Assembly (NCBI RefSeq): GCF_001152565.1
Contig: NZ_CQAZ01000033.1
Span: forward strand, 1 to 55,598
DNA: 55,598 nucleotides
From: Yersinia pekkanenii
GTDB lineage: Bacteria; Pseudomonadota; Gammaproteobacteria; Enterobacterales; Enterobacteriaceae
Direction: 5' to 3'
The stretch's first letter is position 1. The number at the start of each line of letters is the position of its first letter. Below are positions 1 to 10,602 of the stretch, in pieces. The notes under the pieces were generated by a model that worked only from the letters and a program-made list of their open reading frames with translations, was not told the origin of the DNA and made no database searches. A program made the position numbers and the translations under genes.

Positions 1-738
1 TAACGGGTGGCCTTTTTTGTTATGGGTTCTGACGTGCGGGCCTGGCTGCTGCCTTACCATTTCCAGCAGCTTGCCAAGTGGCGTCCAGCGTTATCTCCCT
101 GTAACCCAGTTCTATTCCCAACGGTGCCTATAAAACTCACTGACATCTACTGCGGGTGTGATCTGTCTGGTCAGCCAGATGTGCAGCAAGGCTTTTTTCA
201 GTGGTGTTGTAACTGTCAAAAGCACGGCCTCTGATTAGATGGTTGCTGAGTTCCATCAGACATACCATCCTGATCTATAGATTGCCCTTTTCACCATGCC
301 GATTTATCTGCTTACTATAAGTATAAGACCGAGTATTTTCTGGTATATCAGGTGGTCACCAAACCACATGATCAATCGCATTCAGCGTTATCATGTCATT
401 CGGGATGATTTTTCTCTTGATTCTAGAGTGCTTAGTGAGCTCGAAGAGTACTTTAATCGCTCTTTTTAAGGGTTCTGCACCGTCGGATCGTTGAATCGGT
501 AACTCGTAGGTGGTTATAACCGTTATTGATCCCCTCATTGTTGATTTTTTATCAAAAGTATTGTGTTGAATGCGGCATTTTTTGGCAATAAGACTCTTGG
601 CATAATCACTGCAGATTTTTACCGGGAAGTTTGAGTCGTTGCCTCCCAATAATCGCCAGTTTTAAACACTAATGGCTTTTTGTCTTACAGCATACTAGCC
701 ACGATAAAAATCATCTCGGTTCAAAATAAGGAATTACT
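1..738. other. Stretch without a convincing gene
   Basis: Two open frames occur here (7-234 plus, 356-649 minus), but neither has a recognisable family, a good ribosome binding site or plausible composition, and I do not call them. The last 60 bases upstream of 739 are A/T-rich and probably hold the dkgB promoter; AAGGAATTACT just before 739 is its ribosome binding site. Nothing else is identifiable. Confidence 0.5.
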
Positions 739-1542
739 ATGAGCGTACCTGCATTCGGTTTGGGAACTTTTCGTCTTCAAGATCAAGTTGTTATTGATTC
801 AGTTAGCCAGGCGTTGCAATTGGGCTATCGGGCTATTGATACAGCTCAAATCTATGAAAATGAAGCTGCGGTTGGCCAAGCTATCGCACAAAGTGGTATT
901 AACCGTGATGAGTTATTTATCACTACTAAGATCTGGGTTGCTAATTTAGCCCAGGGGAAATTAATTACTAGCCTGCAAGAGAGTTTATTGAAGCTGCAAA
1001 CAGACTATGTAGATTTGACCTTGATTCACTGGCCTTCACCTAATGATGAAGTTTCGGTTGCTGAATTTATGGCTGAATTAAGTAAGGCAAAAGCGCTAGG
1101 GTTAACCCGCCAGATTGGCATTTCTAATTTCACCATCGATTTAATGAAACAGGCAATTGCAGCGGTGGGAGCGGAGGCAATTGCGACCAACCAAATAGAG
1201 TTATCGCCATTATTGCAAAACCGCGACGTTGTTGAGTTCGCGAGAGAAAATGATATTGCGATTACTTCCTATATGACACTGGCCTATGGCAAAGCGTTAG
1301 GTGAACCGGTGATTAAAGCCATTGCTGAACAACATAGTGCAACCCCCGCTCAGGTGATTTTAAGTTGGGCGATGCAACTAGGTTATAGCGTTATCCCGTC
1401 ATCAACCAAAGTGGATAATTTGGCCAGTAACTTATTGGCGCGGGAATTATGCCTGAGTGCAGAGAATATGGCGCTGATCGCCAGTTTGGATCGTGGCGAA
1501 CGATTAGTCAGCCCTGATGGTCTGGCACCAATGTGGGATTAA
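739..1542 (+). CDS. dkgB: 2,5-diketo-D-gluconate reductase B / methylglyoxal reductase (aldo-keto reductase)
   Basis: Cytosolic NADPH-dependent aldo-keto reductase of 267 aa, the same length as E. coli DkgB (YafB). It reduces 2,5-diketo-gluconate, methylglyoxal and related carbonyls. Visible family features are the N-terminal GLGTFRL strand, the DTAQIYENE segment with catalytic Asp and Tyr (about residues 34-42), KIWV with the catalytic Lys (about 64), the LIHWP active-site His segment (about 95-99), and the C-terminal NADPH-binding IPSSTK (about 218-223). AAGGA precedes the ATG. It lies convergent to the LysR gene and ends at a strong terminator. In E. coli it also sits beside yafC. The name rests on overall similarity; the physiological substrate is not visible. 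Confidence 0.9.
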   Translation: MSVPAFGLGTFRLQDQVVIDSVSQALQLGYRAIDTAQIYENEAAVGQAIAQSGINRDELFITTKIWVANLAQGKLITSLQESLLKLQTDYVDLTLIHWPSPNDEVSVAEFMAELSKAKALGLTRQIGISNFTIDLMKQAIAAVGAEAIATNQIELSPLLQNRDVVEFARENDIAITSYMTLAYGKALGEPVIKAIAEQHSATPAQVILSWAMQLGYSVIPSSTKVDNLASNLLARELCLSAENMALIASLDRGERLVSPDGLAPMWD

Positions 1543-1563
1543 TTATAGGTTAGGTACTGATTG

Positions 1564-1591
1564 AGCCACCTCTAAATTGAGGTGGCTTTTT
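1564..1591 (+). terminator. Rho-independent terminator after dkgB
   Basis: Stem AGCCACCTC (1564-1572) / GAGGTGGCT (1579-1587), loop TAAATT, followed by five T residues. It overlaps the last bases of the convergent LysR gene. Confidence 0.9.
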
Positions 1592-2492
1592 ATTTTTCAG
1601 GAGCGGCTAATGCCAGGTGTTCATTGATAAAATCAATAAAACAGCGTAATCGGTTACTGACTGCCTGATCACTGTAATAGACGGCATTAATCGGCATTGA
1701 GATCGGCAGAGTGTGCTCTACCAGTATCGGTATCAAATTCCCACGTTGTAGATCCTGTTGGATCATAAAATCTGATAGACAGGCAATGCCATTCCCCTCA
1801 AGACACAGGCGGCGCTGAGTCTCTCCGTTGTTTGACGTTAAATCTGAATTGATTTCATAAAGCTGCCCATCGTTCCCTACAATTGGCCAACGATTTAACA
1901 CCGGTAAATCATTAAATCCCAGACACAAATGGTGCTGCAAATCAGCTACAGTCTGCGGCGTGCCATGCTGTCTCAGGTATGCCGGTGAGGCCAGAATATG
2001 GCGGTAACTGGTCATCAGCTTTCTGGCACGTAAGGTCGAGTCCTGCAAGGTACCAACCCTGATAGCAATATCAACCTTTCGTTCGATGAGATTGATAAAC
2101 GTCTCAGATGAAACCAGCGATAAAGTCACCAAAGGATAATACTGACGGAATTCAGCCATTAGCGGTGCCAGAATATGCAACACCACAGGGGTTGAAGCAT
2201 CTATGCGCAGTAATCCTTTGGGGTTCAGTTGGTTGTCTAGTAGCTCATTTTCGGCGGTAGCCATGTCACGCAAAATATTTTGTACTCGACGGAAGTAGTG
2301 TTCTCCTTCTTGGGTCAGGCTGATTTGTCGGGTTGTACGATTAAGTAGAGTCACCCCCAGCTTATTTTCCAACTTTTTTACTGTCCGGCTGACTACCGAG
2401 TTTGCTTGTTCTAATTGTTCTGCGGCACGGCTGAAGCTGCCACATTCTACCACCGTAACAAAGGTAATCAGTTCATCTGAGTTGGCTTTCAT
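1590..2492 (-). CDS. yafC: LysR-family transcriptional regulator, YafC-like
   Basis: 300-aa LysR regulator. An N-terminal winged helix-turn-helix (residues about 1-60) carries the SFSRAAEQL and NRTTRQ signatures, followed by a periplasmic-binding-protein-like effector domain with the [17 protein letters not shown] segment. It resembles E. coli YafC closely along its length. It is divergent from the MFS exporter at 2611 with a 118-bp A/T-rich spacer. By the usual logic of LysR proteins it probably controls that exporter and itself. The inducer is unknown. Confidence 0.85.
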   Translation of the reverse strand: MKANSDELITFVTVVECGSFSRAAEQLEQANSVVSRTVKKLENKLGVTLLNRTTRQISLTQEGEHYFRRVQNILRDMATAENELLDNQLNPKGLLRIDASTPVVLHILAPLMAEFRQYYPLVTLSLVSSETFINLIERKVDIAIRVGTLQDSTLRARKLMTSYRHILASPAYLRQHGTPQTVADLQHHLCLGFNDLPVLNRWPIVGNDGQLYEINSDLTSNNGETQRRLCLEGNGIACLSDFMIQQDLQRGNLIPILVEHTLPISMPINAVYYSDQAVSNRLRCFIDFINEHLALAAPEK

Positions 2493-2610
2493 TATTGCTA
2501 CTCCAGCAAAAATATTTTGATATATTGAGCATTTTTGTCATTTAACCATAGGGACATAATAGCTGCTATCAAATTGACTTATTTTTAATTAACGGGTTTC
2601 TGGAGTAGAT

Positions 2611-3792
2611 ATGCCGCTTGCCCTACTGGCACTGACCATCAGTGCATTCGCTATTGGTACCACGGAGTTTGTCATTGTCGGGCTAGTGCCGACGATTGCT
2701 GAACAATTAAGTGTTTCTGTCCCTTCCGCAGGTTTATTAGTTTCCATTTATGCATTAGGGGTCGCTATTGGTGCTCCGGTGTTAACCGCATTAACAGGGC
2801 GTATTCCGCGTAAAATGCTCTTGATCGGGCTGATGGTGTTATTCACCCTAGGCAACTTATTAGCCTGGCAATCACCCGGTTATGAATCATTAATCGTTGC
2901 CCGTTTATTGACAGGTCTGGCACACGGGGTGTTCTTCTCAATCGGTTCAACAATTGCCACCAGTTTGGTACCTAAAGAGAAGGCAGCCTCAGCTATTGCT
3001 ATTATGTTCGGTGGCTTGACGGTGGCGCTGGTGACCGGCGTTCCGCTAGGGACATTTATCGGGCAGCATTTCGGATGGCGAGAAACTTTCCTGGCGGTGT
3101 CACTTATTGGTGTTGTTGCCATTATTGCCAGCGCTATTCTGGTTCCGAATAATATCCCGAATAAAGCTTCTGCCAGTGTAAAGCAGCAGTTACAGGTGTT
3201 AACTCATCCACGTTTATTGCTGATTTATGCTATTACTGCATTGGGATACGGTGGTTTTTTCACCATGTTTACTTTCCTGGCTCCGGTCATGCAGGAGCTG
3301 GCTGGGTTCTCGCCTGCCGCAGTGAGTTGGATTTTACTGGCGTACGGTGTATCGGTCGCAATTGGTAATATCTGGGGTGGCAAACTGGCGGATCGCCATG
3401 GTGCAGTGCCTGCGTTGAGCTTTATTTTTACCGCACTGGCAGCCTTGCTATTCGTTTTTCAGTTCAGTGCCAGCCACAGTGTTGCAGCATTAATTACTTT
3501 GCTTATTATGGGGGTCTTCGCTTTCGGTAATGTCCCCGGATTACAGGTCTATGTGGTGCAGAAAGCGGAGGAATATACACCTCATGCTGTTGATGTTGCT
3601 TCTGGTCTGAATATCGCAGCATTTAATGTAGGTATTGCATTAGGGTCAATTATTGGCGGTCAAGCGGTTACCCGAGTTGGGCTGGCACAGACGCCATGGA
3701 TCGGTGGGGTGATTGTTATCGGTGCGCTATTACTGGTTACCCTGAGTGGTAAACTGGATAAGAAGCATCAGCGTCAGATTGTTACAAACTAA
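2611..3792 (+). CDS. MFS drug/sugar efflux transporter (AraJ/YdhP-type, DHA1 family)
   Basis: 393-aa inner-membrane protein with about 12 hydrophobic segments. The start MPLALLALTISAFAIGTTEF and the conserved RxxTGLAHGVFFS motif (about residues 98-110) mark the DHA1 proton antiporters of the AraJ/YdhP/NepI group. A loop-2/3 GRIPRK motif is at about 71-76. It is transcribed divergently from the LysR regulator and ends before a terminator at 3827. Substrate unknown. In E. coli the corresponding spot between yafC and yafD holds no transporter, so it is lineage-specific. Confidence 0.8.
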   Translation: MPLALLALTISAFAIGTTEFVIVGLVPTIAEQLSVSVPSAGLLVSIYALGVAIGAPVLTALTGRIPRKMLLIGLMVLFTLGNLLAWQSPGYESLIVARLLTGLAHGVFFSIGSTIATSLVPKEKAASAIAIMFGGLTVALVTGVPLGTFIGQHFGWRETFLAVSLIGVVAIIASAILVPNNIPNKASASVKQQLQVLTHPRLLLIYAITALGYGGFFTMFTFLAPVMQELAGFSPAAVSWILLAYGVSVAIGNIWGGKLADRHGAVPALSFIFTALAALLFVFQFSASHSVAALITLLIMGVFAFGNVPGLQVYVVQKAEEYTPHAVDVASGLNIAAFNVGIALGSIIGGQAVTRVGLAQTPWIGGVIVIGALLLVTLSGKLDKKHQRQIVTN

Positions 3793-3826
3793 GTTCCGAC
3801 AAGAGAATCTTTTCGATACCCATTTC

Positions 3827-3857
3827 TAGCCCGCGGTTCAATTTGCGGGCTATTTTT
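3827..3857 (+). terminator. Terminator after MFS gene
   Basis: Stem TAGCCCGC (3827-3834) / GCGGGCTA (3845-3852), 10-base loop, then TTTTT. Confidence 0.85.
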
Positions 3858-4047
3858 ATTAATAGATAGCTTATTAGTGCATTATGAATCACATAGATTG
3901 AATCTCTCCTTGAGGATCCCAATATCAGAATTATATGGTGGGTAAAAGAAATTACTGGCCGGAGTATCTGAGCGTATAATCACTGAACTACCGACTGCTG
4001 TTACCTCATGAGCCAACGTGATTTCGAATAAGGAATAGGCCATCAAA

Positions 4048-4830
4048 GTGCCGAAACGAACATATGCAATGCGCTATGTTGCAGGTCAACCAGTTGAACA
4101 GATTTTCCCAGGCTCCGCGAGTCAACTGGGGCAGGGGTTACCGCCAGGCGCGCCATTGCCTACCTCTGAATTTCTACGTGTGATGGTGTGGAATATCTTT
4201 AAGCAGCAGCGGGCTGAGTGGCTGTCTGTGCTCAAAGAATTCGGGCGAGATGCTCAACTGATGCTACTGCAAGAAGCGCAAACAACACCCGAGTTGGTGA
4301 GGTTTGCTACGTCTCACTATCAGGCTGCCGATCAAGTTCCCGCTTTTGCGCTGCCTCAGCATCCCTCAGGCGTGATGACGTTAGCAGCCACGCACCCAGT
4401 CTACTGTTGCCCACTGCGTGAGCGTGAGCCACTACTGCGCTTATCTAAATCAGCATTAGTGACCGTTTACCCCATTCATGATGGTCGTTTATTAATGGTT
4501 GTGAACATCCATGCGGTAAATTTCAGTCTCGGCGTCGATGTTTACAGTAAACAGCTCGAGCCGATTGGTGAACAAATTGCTATGCATCGTGGTCCGGTGA
4601 TTTTGGCGGGGGACTTCAATGCCTGGAGCCGGCAACGGGTTAATGCTTTGCTGCGCTTCGCCCAAAGTGTGAGTTTGGCGGAAGTTGAATTTCGGGCGGA
4701 TAACCGCAGCCGTGCTTTTGGCCGGCCTCTCGACTTTGTCTTTTATCGTGGTCTTACGCTTGCTGATGCCTCGGTATTAGTGACTCGAGCCTCTGATCAC
4801 AACCCACTTTTAGTTGAATTTCAGCCATAA
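4048..4830 (+). CDS. yafD: Endonuclease/exonuclease/phosphatase family protein YafD
   Basis: 260 aa, strongly similar to E. coli YafD. The endonuclease-exonuclease-phosphatase fold is marked by VWNIFK with a metal/catalytic Asn (about 48-53), [10 protein letters not shown] with the metal-binding Glu (about 74-83), AGDFNAW (about 190-196) and the terminal [10 protein letters not shown] with the catalytic Asp-His pair (about 248-257). It starts with GTG; AGGAATAGG upstream is the ribosome binding site. The true substrate is unknown. A methyltransferase gene (yafE) that follows it in E. coli is absent here. Confidence 0.88.
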   Translation: MPKRTYAMRYVAGQPVEQIFPGSASQLGQGLPPGAPLPTSEFLRVMVWNIFKQQRAEWLSVLKEFGRDAQLMLLQEAQTTPELVRFATSHYQAADQVPAFALPQHPSGVMTLAATHPVYCCPLREREPLLRLSKSALVTVYPIHDGRLLMVVNIHAVNFSLGVDVYSKQLEPIGEQIAMHRGPVILAGDFNAWSRQRVNALLRFAQSVSLAEVEFRADNRSRAFGRPLDFVFYRGLTLADASVLVTRASDHNPLLVEFQP

Positions 4831-4856
4831 AAAAAGCACCCCGAAGGGTGCTTTTT
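4831..4856. terminator. Bidirectional terminator between yafD and mltD
   Basis: Perfect stem AAAAAGCACCC / GGGTGCTTTTT with a CGAA loop. The A and T runs on both sides serve both convergent genes. Confidence 0.9.
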
Positions 4857-4881
4857 AACAGCTTTAATTGTGATTCTAACT

Positions 4882-6273
4882 CTACGTATCCGGGGTTGAT
4901 TTGCCGTTAACGAACAACGTCAATTTCAAGCCTGGCTGTAAACTATTAGCGTTGCTGACTACCGAATTCCATCGCATCACATCGTCGGTGTTTACACCGT
5001 GACGCTTGGCAATACTGGCAAATGAATCACCTTTACGCACTTGATAGGTGATGCTGTTGCTGGCTGTTGTATTGCTTGCCAGTTGCAGGGTTTGCCCAAC
5101 TTTTAAGGTGCTCTTGGCACGTAAGTTGTTCCAACTCTGCAAATCGCTGGTCTTGATATTCAACCGCTTGGCAATCGTTGATAACGTATCGCCGGAGCGA
5201 ACTTTATACTGCGAACCTGATGCTGATTTTGTGCTGTTCTGTGCCAATTTGGTTGGTTGAACGGCGGCAATATCAGTATCTGCCAATGAATCTTTAAGCT
5301 GCTCAGCATGGGCTTTCGGCAACATAATATAACGAGGACCGTGTCCAGTTGGTGCCGTTACATTGCGCTTATACCCAGAATTAAAGGATTTCAACTTTGT
5401 CAGTGACATCCCCGCCATCTCAGCCGCCTGAGTTAGCTCTATCTGCTGACCAACATCAACACGCGCTAATGCACGGTCTTTGTCGGTATCAGGCAAGTTT
5501 ATACCGTACTTTTTGCTATTCTTGATTAAATCACCCAAGGCCAGCATTTTTGGAACATAAATTGACGTTTCACGAGGAAGCGACAATGCCCAAAAGTTCG
5601 TCGGTTTACCCTTCGCCTTATTGGCTTTCACCGCTTGCATGACTCTGCCTTCACCACTGTTATAAGCCGCGACTGTTAACAACCAGTCACCGTCAAACAT
5701 TTTGTTCAGGCGCTCCATGATATCAAGCGCTGCTTTGGTAGAAGCAACCACATCTCTGCGGCCGTCATACCATTGGTTCTGTTTTAAGCCATAATTTCGA
5801 CCGGTACTCGGCACGATCTGCCATAGCCCTGCGGCGTTGGCGGATGATGTCGCGTGTGGGTCAAAAGCGCTCTCCACTATGGGTAGCAGTACCAGTTCCA
5901 TCGGCATCTTACGTTGCTTAATTTGCTCGACTATCAGGTACATGTACGGCTCTGCCCGTAATGTTACATCGTGGAGATAGCTCTTATTTTTTAAGTATTT
6001 TTGCTTTTGTTCACGGATCCGGGGATTTTCCGGAACCTTCATCTTCAGCTCGTCGCTAATGAAGTTCCACAAATCTTGCTGCGCGAGGCTACTTTCACTA
6101 TCAAGCCATCGCGCGGAACCCTCTCGGGCACTATTTGTGTACTCTCCTGCTTCACTCTCTTGACCTGCTGAAGACAAACTCTGTGCATGCTGTACGGGAA
6201 CCTGTACGTCCTGCTTGGACGTCTGGCACCCAACAAGCAAGACTGAGGCGAGAAATATCGCTTTGGTCTTCAT
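4882..6273 (-). CDS. mltD: Membrane-bound lytic murein transglycosylase D
   Basis: 463-aa outer-membrane lipoprotein that cleaves peptidoglycan glycan strands with 1,6-anhydro ring formation. The signal peptide ends in a lipobox (LLVGC, Cys16). The SLT domain carries PIVESAFDPHATS with the catalytic Glu, then GLWQIVPSTGRNYGL and YNSGEGRV. Two LysM peptidoglycan-binding repeats near the C-terminus begin YKVRSGDTLSTIAKRL and YQVRKGDSFASIAKRH. Size and domain order match E. coli MltD. It faces away from gloB with a 72-bp gap, as in E. coli. Confidence 0.95.
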   Translation of the reverse strand: MKTKAIFLASVLLVGCQTSKQDVQVPVQHAQSLSSAGQESEAGEYTNSAREGSARWLDSESSLAQQDLWNFISDELKMKVPENPRIREQKQKYLKNKSYLHDVTLRAEPYMYLIVEQIKQRKMPMELVLLPIVESAFDPHATSSANAAGLWQIVPSTGRNYGLKQNQWYDGRRDVVASTKAALDIMERLNKMFDGDWLLTVAAYNSGEGRVMQAVKANKAKGKPTNFWALSLPRETSIYVPKMLALGDLIKNSKKYGINLPDTDKDRALARVDVGQQIELTQAAEMAGMSLTKLKSFNSGYKRNVTAPTGHGPRYIMLPKAHAEQLKDSLADTDIAAVQPTKLAQNSTKSASGSQYKVRSGDTLSTIAKRLNIKTSDLQSWNNLRAKSTLKVGQTLQLASNTTASNSITYQVRKGDSFASIAKRHGVNTDDVMRWNSVVSNANSLQPGLKLTLFVNGKSTPDT

Positions 6274-6345
6274 GTGTGTGTCAATGTCAGTTGCTTAAAA
6301 GACGAGCAATCATACTTTGCTTCGACAAAAAACACAACTAAAAGC

Positions 6346-7101
6346 TCAGAAGCGGTCTTTCTGGGCGCGTAATTCGGAAAAAACTGAAGCAAGTGAGCTG
6401 GGGGGCGAGATTACTGATAATTTCCTTTGTAAATCAATGTCATTGCAGCGTAAGAAAACATTAATTTTACGCTCTAATTGTAATTTTACCGGCAGGCTGG
6501 GTAGGTTTTTTGCCCGTAATTGCATGATTTGTCGTTGATATGTAGCAATATCTGCATCTGAGGGCAAAATGAAACGGGCAAACTTAAGGTTTTCTAGCGT
6601 GTATTCATGCGCGCTGCAAATTAAGGTTTCGTCAGGGAGTTGTGCGAGTCGTTGAATAGAAGCATACATTTGCTCTGGGGTGCCTTCGAACAGCCTGCCG
6701 CAACCGCCAGAAAATAGGGTGTCACCACAGAAAAGATAAGGTTTGCTGTAGTATGCAATGTGCCCGAGGGTATGGCCGGGGACGGCAATTACCCTATAAT
6801 TTCGGCCGTCAATGGTCAGGTTATCACCCCCATTCACCATAATTGTCGCACCTTTACTCGCGGTTTCTTGTGGCCCATAGACCGGAATATCGGGAAAATG
6901 GTGGCGTAAATCAGCCACACCACCTACGTGATCGTTATGGTGGTGGGTGAGTAATATAGCTTGAGGAATATATTGGTTTTGAGCCAGTGTCGCCAGCACG
7001 GGAGCAGATTCCCCTGGATCAACAATAACGCAATGTTTTTGCTGATTTGCCAATAACCAAATGTAATTGTCTTGAAATGCCGGAATGCTGATAAGATTCA
7101 T
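6346..7101 (-). CDS. gloB: Hydroxyacylglutathione hydrolase (glyoxalase II)
   Basis: 251 aa, the normal length. It hydrolyses S-lactoylglutathione to D-lactate and glutathione, the second step of methylglyoxal detoxification. The binuclear metal site [10 protein letters not shown] (about residues 54-63), the GHTLGHIAY segment and [13 protein letters not shown] are all present. I start it at 7101 ([13 protein letters not shown]), preceded by GAGAGGTATCTA, although the frame is open to 7182; that extension would overlap yafS and is not family-like. It is divergent from yafS. Confidence 0.95.
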   Translation of the reverse strand: MNLISIPAFQDNYIWLLANQQKHCVIVDPGESAPVLATLAQNQYIPQAILLTHHHNDHVGGVADLRHHFPDIPVYGPQETASKGATIMVNGGDNLTIDGRNYRVIAVPGHTLGHIAYYSKPYLFCGDTLFSGGCGRLFEGTPEQMYASIQRLAQLPDETLICSAHEYTLENLKFARFILPSDADIATYQRQIMQLRAKNLPSLPVKLQLERKINVFLRCNDIDLQRKLSVISPPSSLASVFSELRAQKDRF

Positions 7102-7145
7102 TAGATACCTCTCGTTGGCAACAGTTTGAAAGAAGATAATAAAAA

Positions 7146-7865
7146 ATGAAACCAGCGCAAACACGCCAAAAGATAGATGCACCTGTATCCTGGGCTGAAT
7201 TACCTTGGGGAGAGTATTATCGCGCGGCGATTGAACAACAATTGCAGCCTTGGTGGTCGAAATTCTTTGGTTTTCACTTGTTGAAAATAGGCCATTTGAG
7301 TGCTGAAATTGCCAGCGATAAATGCGCTATCTCCCATCAAGTTAATGTGGGGGAACAGGGTAACAATATGCAGGTGCTTGCCAGCCCGTACCAGTTACCT
7401 TTTGCCGAAAAATCAGTCGATGCCTGTTTATTGTCTCATACCTTAGCCTATGCCGCTGACCCACATCGTATTTTACGTGAGGTGGATCGGGTGCTTATCG
7501 ATGATGGTTGGTTGGTTATCAGTAATTTTAATCCACTGAGTGTGTTGGGTGCAGGTAAATTGGTTCCGTTATTACGCCAACGGCAGCCATACGCCAGCCG
7601 AATGTTCACCCAGATGCGCTTATTGGATTGGCTGAGTTTACTGAATTATGAAGTATTACATCTATCACGTTTTCACGTTTTACCGTGGCATAAAGAAGGT
7701 GGGCACTTTATTAGCACCCACTTGCCTGCATTGGGTTGTATCAGCCTGATTGTTGCCCGTAAGCGTACCGTTCCCTTGACGTTCAATCCGATGAAGTTCG
7801 GTGCACGTAAACCTTGGTTCAGCCGTGCGGTAGGTGCAACCAAAAGCTATCGCGATCCACTCTGA
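7146..7865 (+). CDS. yafS: SAM-dependent methyltransferase-like protein YafS
   Basis: 239 aa, similar to E. coli YafS. A class I methyltransferase core (type 11) is suggested by [22 protein letters not shown] (about residues 78-99) and the following helix [13 protein letters not shown], but the glycine-rich SAM loop at the N-terminus is poorly conserved. It sits between gloB and rnhA, as in E. coli. Substrate unknown. Confidence 0.85.
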   Translation: MKPAQTRQKIDAPVSWAELPWGEYYRAAIEQQLQPWWSKFFGFHLLKIGHLSAEIASDKCAISHQVNVGEQGNNMQVLASPYQLPFAEKSVDACLLSHTLAYAADPHRILREVDRVLIDDGWLVISNFNPLSVLGAGKLVPLLRQRQPYASRMFTQMRLLDWLSLLNYEVLHLSRFHVLPWHKEGGHFISTHLPALGCISLIVARKRTVPLTFNPMKFGARKPWFSRAVGATKSYRDPL

Positions 7866-7892
7866 CTCTGTTACAACGTCAAATGTACAAGG

Positions 7893-8357
7893 TTAATCGG
7901 GGTTATAGCCGGTATCATCCATCGTCGGTGAATTAGCGCCTTGCCGGGCCAGTTCATCACAACGTTCGTTTTCCGGGTGACCAGCATGGCCTTTTACCCA
8001 TTCCCATTGTATTTGATGGGTCTGAATAGCAAGATCCAACCGCTGCCATAAATCCATATTACGCACCGGCTTGCGATCAGTGGTCTTCCAGCCGCGTTTT
8101 TTCCAGTTGTGGATCCACTGGGTGATACCCTGGCGCACATATTGGCTGTCGGTACTGATTGTGACTTCGCAAGGCGAGGTTAACGCCTCTAGCGCAACGA
8201 TGGCCGCCATAAGCTCCATACGGTTGTTAGTCGTTAAATAGTAGCCGGCGCTAAATGTTTTTTCGTGCTGTTTGTAACGCAAAATTGCGCCATAACCACC
8301 GGGGCCCGGATTGCCAAGGCAAGATCCGTCGGTGAAAATTTCTACCTGTTTAGTCAT
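7893..8357 (-). CDS. rnhA: Ribonuclease HI
   Basis: 154 aa. Degrades the RNA strand of RNA-DNA hybrids in the cytoplasm. The DEDD catalytic set is visible: [14 protein letters not shown] (Asp10), NRMELMAAI (Glu48), ISTDSQYV (Asp70) and [10 protein letters not shown] (Asp134). It is divergent from dnaQ with a 55-bp shared promoter region, the classic enterobacterial arrangement. Confidence 0.97.
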   Translation of the reverse strand: MTKQVEIFTDGSCLGNPGPGGYGAILRYKQHEKTFSAGYYLTTNNRMELMAAIVALEALTSPCEVTISTDSQYVRQGITQWIHNWKKRGWKTTDRKPVRNMDLWQRLDLAIQTHQIQWEWVKGHAGHPENERCDELARQGANSPTMDDTGYNPD

Positions 8358-8412
8358 CTCTGGTAGACTCTTCCTATCTGTTTAAACGTTAAGTCTGACA
8401 TAAACGAGCGCT

Positions 8413-9192
8413 ATGAGCACTGGCAATATGCAAGTTACACCGACCAGGCAGATTGTTCTGGATACTGAAACCACCGGTATGAATAAGCTGGGCGTTCATT
8501 ATGAAGGCCATCGGATTATTGAGATCGGTGCTGTGGAAGTGATCAACCGCCGCCTGACCGGCAGAAATTTCCACGTTTACGTGAAACCGGATCGTCTGGT
8601 CGATCCAGAAGCCTATGGTATTCACGGTATTAGCGATGAGTTTTTGGCTGATAAGCCTACATTTGCCGATATTACACCTGAGTTTCTCGATTTTATCCGT
8701 GGGGCTGAATTAGTCATCCATAACGCGGCGTTTGATATCGGCTTTATGGATTATGAATTCCGCATGTTGCAGCAGGATATTCCGAAAACGGATACCTTTT
8801 GTACCATCACCGATAGCCTGTTATTGGCGCGCCGTTTATTCCCCGGCAAGCGTAATAATCTCGATGCTTTGTGCGATCGCTACCTGATAGATAATACTAA
8901 GCGAACATTGCACGGCGCGTTACTCGATGCCGAAATTCTGGCGGAAGTTTATCTGGCGATGACTGGCGGCCAGACGTCGCTTTCGTTCTCAATGGAAGGC
9001 GATCAGTCGCACAACGACTCTTCAGACGATATCCAGCGTATTGCCCGGCCAGCATCTGGGCTGAAAATAATTTATGCCGCTGAAGATGAGTTAGCAGCCC
9101 ATGAATCACGTCTGGATTTGGTGATGAAAAAGGGCGGTAGTTGTTTGTGGCGCAAGCCGTTTGAATCGGAAGATAACACAAACGCAGAATAA
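8413..9192 (+). CDS. dnaQ: DNA polymerase III epsilon subunit, 3'-5' proofreading exonuclease
   Basis: 259 aa. Proofreading subunit of the replicative polymerase core. DnaQ exonuclease motifs: VLDTETTG (Exo I, Asp and Glu), HNAAFDIGFMD (Exo II), and HGALLDAEILAEVY (Exo III with catalytic His). The C-terminal KKGGSCLWR is the end of the alpha-binding tail seen in E. coli, here followed by about a dozen extra residues. A few extra N-terminal residues precede TRQIVLDTETTG. Followed by tRNA-Asp, as in E. coli (aspV). Confidence 0.97.
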   Translation: MSTGNMQVTPTRQIVLDTETTGMNKLGVHYEGHRIIEIGAVEVINRRLTGRNFHVYVKPDRLVDPEAYGIHGISDEFLADKPTFADITPEFLDFIRGAELVIHNAAFDIGFMDYEFRMLQQDIPKTDTFCTITDSLLLARRLFPGKRNNLDALCDRYLIDNTKRTLHGALLDAEILAEVYLAMTGGQTSLSFSMEGDQSHNDSSDDIQRIARPASGLKIIYAAEDELAAHESRLDLVMKKGGSCLWRKPFESEDNTNAE

Positions 9193-9302
9193 AACGACAT
9201 GCAGGTGAAAACGGTGCAACCGACTTATTTTGCTGGAAAAGTATTGACGAAATTGTGTTCTATACGTAATATTCGCCTCGTTCTTAACCGGAACAGCAGC
9301 GT

Positions 9303-9379
9303 GGTGCGGTAGTTCAGTCGGTTAGAATACCGGCCTGTCACGCCGGGGGTCGCGGGTTCGAGTCCCGTCCGCACCGCCA
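9303..9379 (+). tRNA. tRNA-Asp (anticodon GTC)
   Basis: 77-nt cloverleaf: acceptor GGTGCGG (9303-9309) pairs with CCGCACC (9369-9375). The D loop has AGTTCAGTCGGTTAGAA, the anticodon GTC is at 9337-9339, the T arm has GGGTTCGAGTCCC, and CCA is encoded at 9377-9379. Located downstream of dnaQ, as aspV in E. coli. Confidence 0.98.
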
Positions 9380-9386
9380 ACATTTA

Positions 9387-9425
9387 GAAGCCCTGAGTTA
9401 GTAATAACTCAGGGCTTCGTTGTTT
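9387..9425 (+). terminator. Terminator after tRNA-Asp
   Basis: 14-bp perfect stem GAAGCCCTGAGTTA (9387-9400) / TAACTCAGGGCTTC (9405-9418), GTAA loop, then GTTGTTTTT. Confidence 0.92.
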
Positions 9426-9523
9426 TTAAGCGATTCAATCTTTCCTCACTTTTACGTGCATAAATCTATGTCTCTCCCCCGTTAGCATCCATATGTCGGT
9501 AAGCCATCACTGCAAATTAGAGG

Positions 9524-9554
9524 CAAAAAAAACAGACACCCAAGGGTATCTGTT
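9524..9554 (-). terminator. Terminator of the proVWX operon
   Basis: On the minus strand AACAGATACCC / GGGTGTCTGTT closes a 2-base loop (one G-U pair) and is followed by about eight T residues. It lies 29 bp beyond the proX stop. Confidence 0.88.
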
Positions 9555-9582
9555 TAGCGTTATAGCGGCTGACTGGTATTAA

Positions 9583-10590
9583 CTATTGTGCTACAGCTTT
9601 AGCCTCACCTGCTTGGGCGGCAGTTTTCACCCAGCCATCAAAGGTTGCCTGATTAGCTTGGATCCAGCCGTTCACATGACGCTCGATATCGGCATCTGAA
9701 GATTCACCGGCATGCATCCGCATGTTCTGGGCATTCACATCATTAATCGATAGTTTCATTATGGAGAACAGCTTAGCGGCGGCTGGGTTGGCTTCGGCCC
9801 ATTTTTTGTTGGCGACGATATGCATCACGCTCGGTGGGAAGCCATAGTTGGCACCGTTGGAAAGCTTGGTATCGATAGTTTTATCTGGCAGGGAAGAGAA
9901 GGGTACCTGCAACCACACCACGTCACGGCCCGGTACCAGTACATCACTGACCCAATACGGGGTCCAGGTGTAATACAGGATAGGTTTGCCTTCTTTGTAA
10001 CGGGTGATGGTATCGGCAATCATCGCGGCATAGTTACCCTGATTATGGGTCACGGTATCGCTCAGGCCATAGGCTTTGATCTGATGGTTAATCGGTGCTT
10101 CACAGCCCCAACCTGGGTTACAGCCGGTTAGATCCGCTTTGCCATCGTTATTCGCATCAAAGAGTTTGGCGATTTTCGGATCTTTCAACTGCTCAATATT
10201 GGTGATTTGGTATTTATCGGCAGTTTTTTTGTCGATCAAATACCCCTGTGCCAGTCCTTCGATATAGTTACCCTGACGGTAAAACTTGGCGTCGCCACCT
10301 GCGGCTGCATATTGGTCGTTATGCAGCGGATCCCAGTTTACTGCCAGATAAGTGGCATCACCTGCGGCAATGGAGGCATAGGCGACATTGTAGTCTACCT
10401 CTTTAGTCGGCTGGACGTCGTAACCGAGTTTTTCCAGCGCTTTATTGACCAGTGAGGTCTGGAAGGTTTCTTCCGAAATGGTACTTTGCAGCGGTTGGAC
10501 GGTAACGCCTTTGCCCGGTAATTCTGCGGCGGATAACTGAGTGCTGATCAGTGTGGTGAGGGCTAACACCCAAATTCCTGTCTTACGCAT
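9583..10590 (-). CDS. proX: Glycine betaine/proline betaine-binding periplasmic protein
   Basis: 335-aa substrate-binding protein of the ProU osmoprotectant ABC importer. A Sec signal peptide (about 22 residues, ending LSAAE) is followed by an OpuAC-type binding domain. Trp residues in [12 protein letters not shown] and [13 protein letters not shown] correspond to the aromatic betaine cage. The frame opens at 10602, but GGGGAAAA lies at ribosome-binding distance from ATG 10590, giving the normal start MRKTGIWV. Unlike the tight proV-proW join, about 155 bp with a palindromic repeat separates proW and proX. Confidence 0.95.
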   Translation of the reverse strand: MRKTGIWVLALTTLISTQLSAAELPGKGVTVQPLQSTISEETFQTSLVNKALEKLGYDVQPTKEVDYNVAYASIAAGDATYLAVNWDPLHNDQYAAAGGDAKFYRQGNYIEGLAQGYLIDKKTADKYQITNIEQLKDPKIAKLFDANNDGKADLTGCNPGWGCEAPINHQIKAYGLSDTVTHNQGNYAAMIADTITRYKEGKPILYYTWTPYWVSDVLVPGRDVVWLQVPFSSLPDKTIDTKLSNGANYGFPPSVMHIVANKKWAEANPAAAKLFSIMKLSINDVNAQNMRMHAGESSDADIERHVNGWIQANQATFDGWVKTAAQAGEAKAVAQ

Positions 10591-10602
10591 AATTTTCCCC
10601 AT

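Noticed and set aside
7..234. 75-aa open frame at the left edge
   Set aside because: No ribosome binding site, family resemblance or protein-like composition; Cys/Trp-rich translation typical of non-coding DNA.
356..649. 97-aa minus-strand open frame upstream of dkgB
   Set aside because: No recognisable motif and no clear start signal; likely chance.
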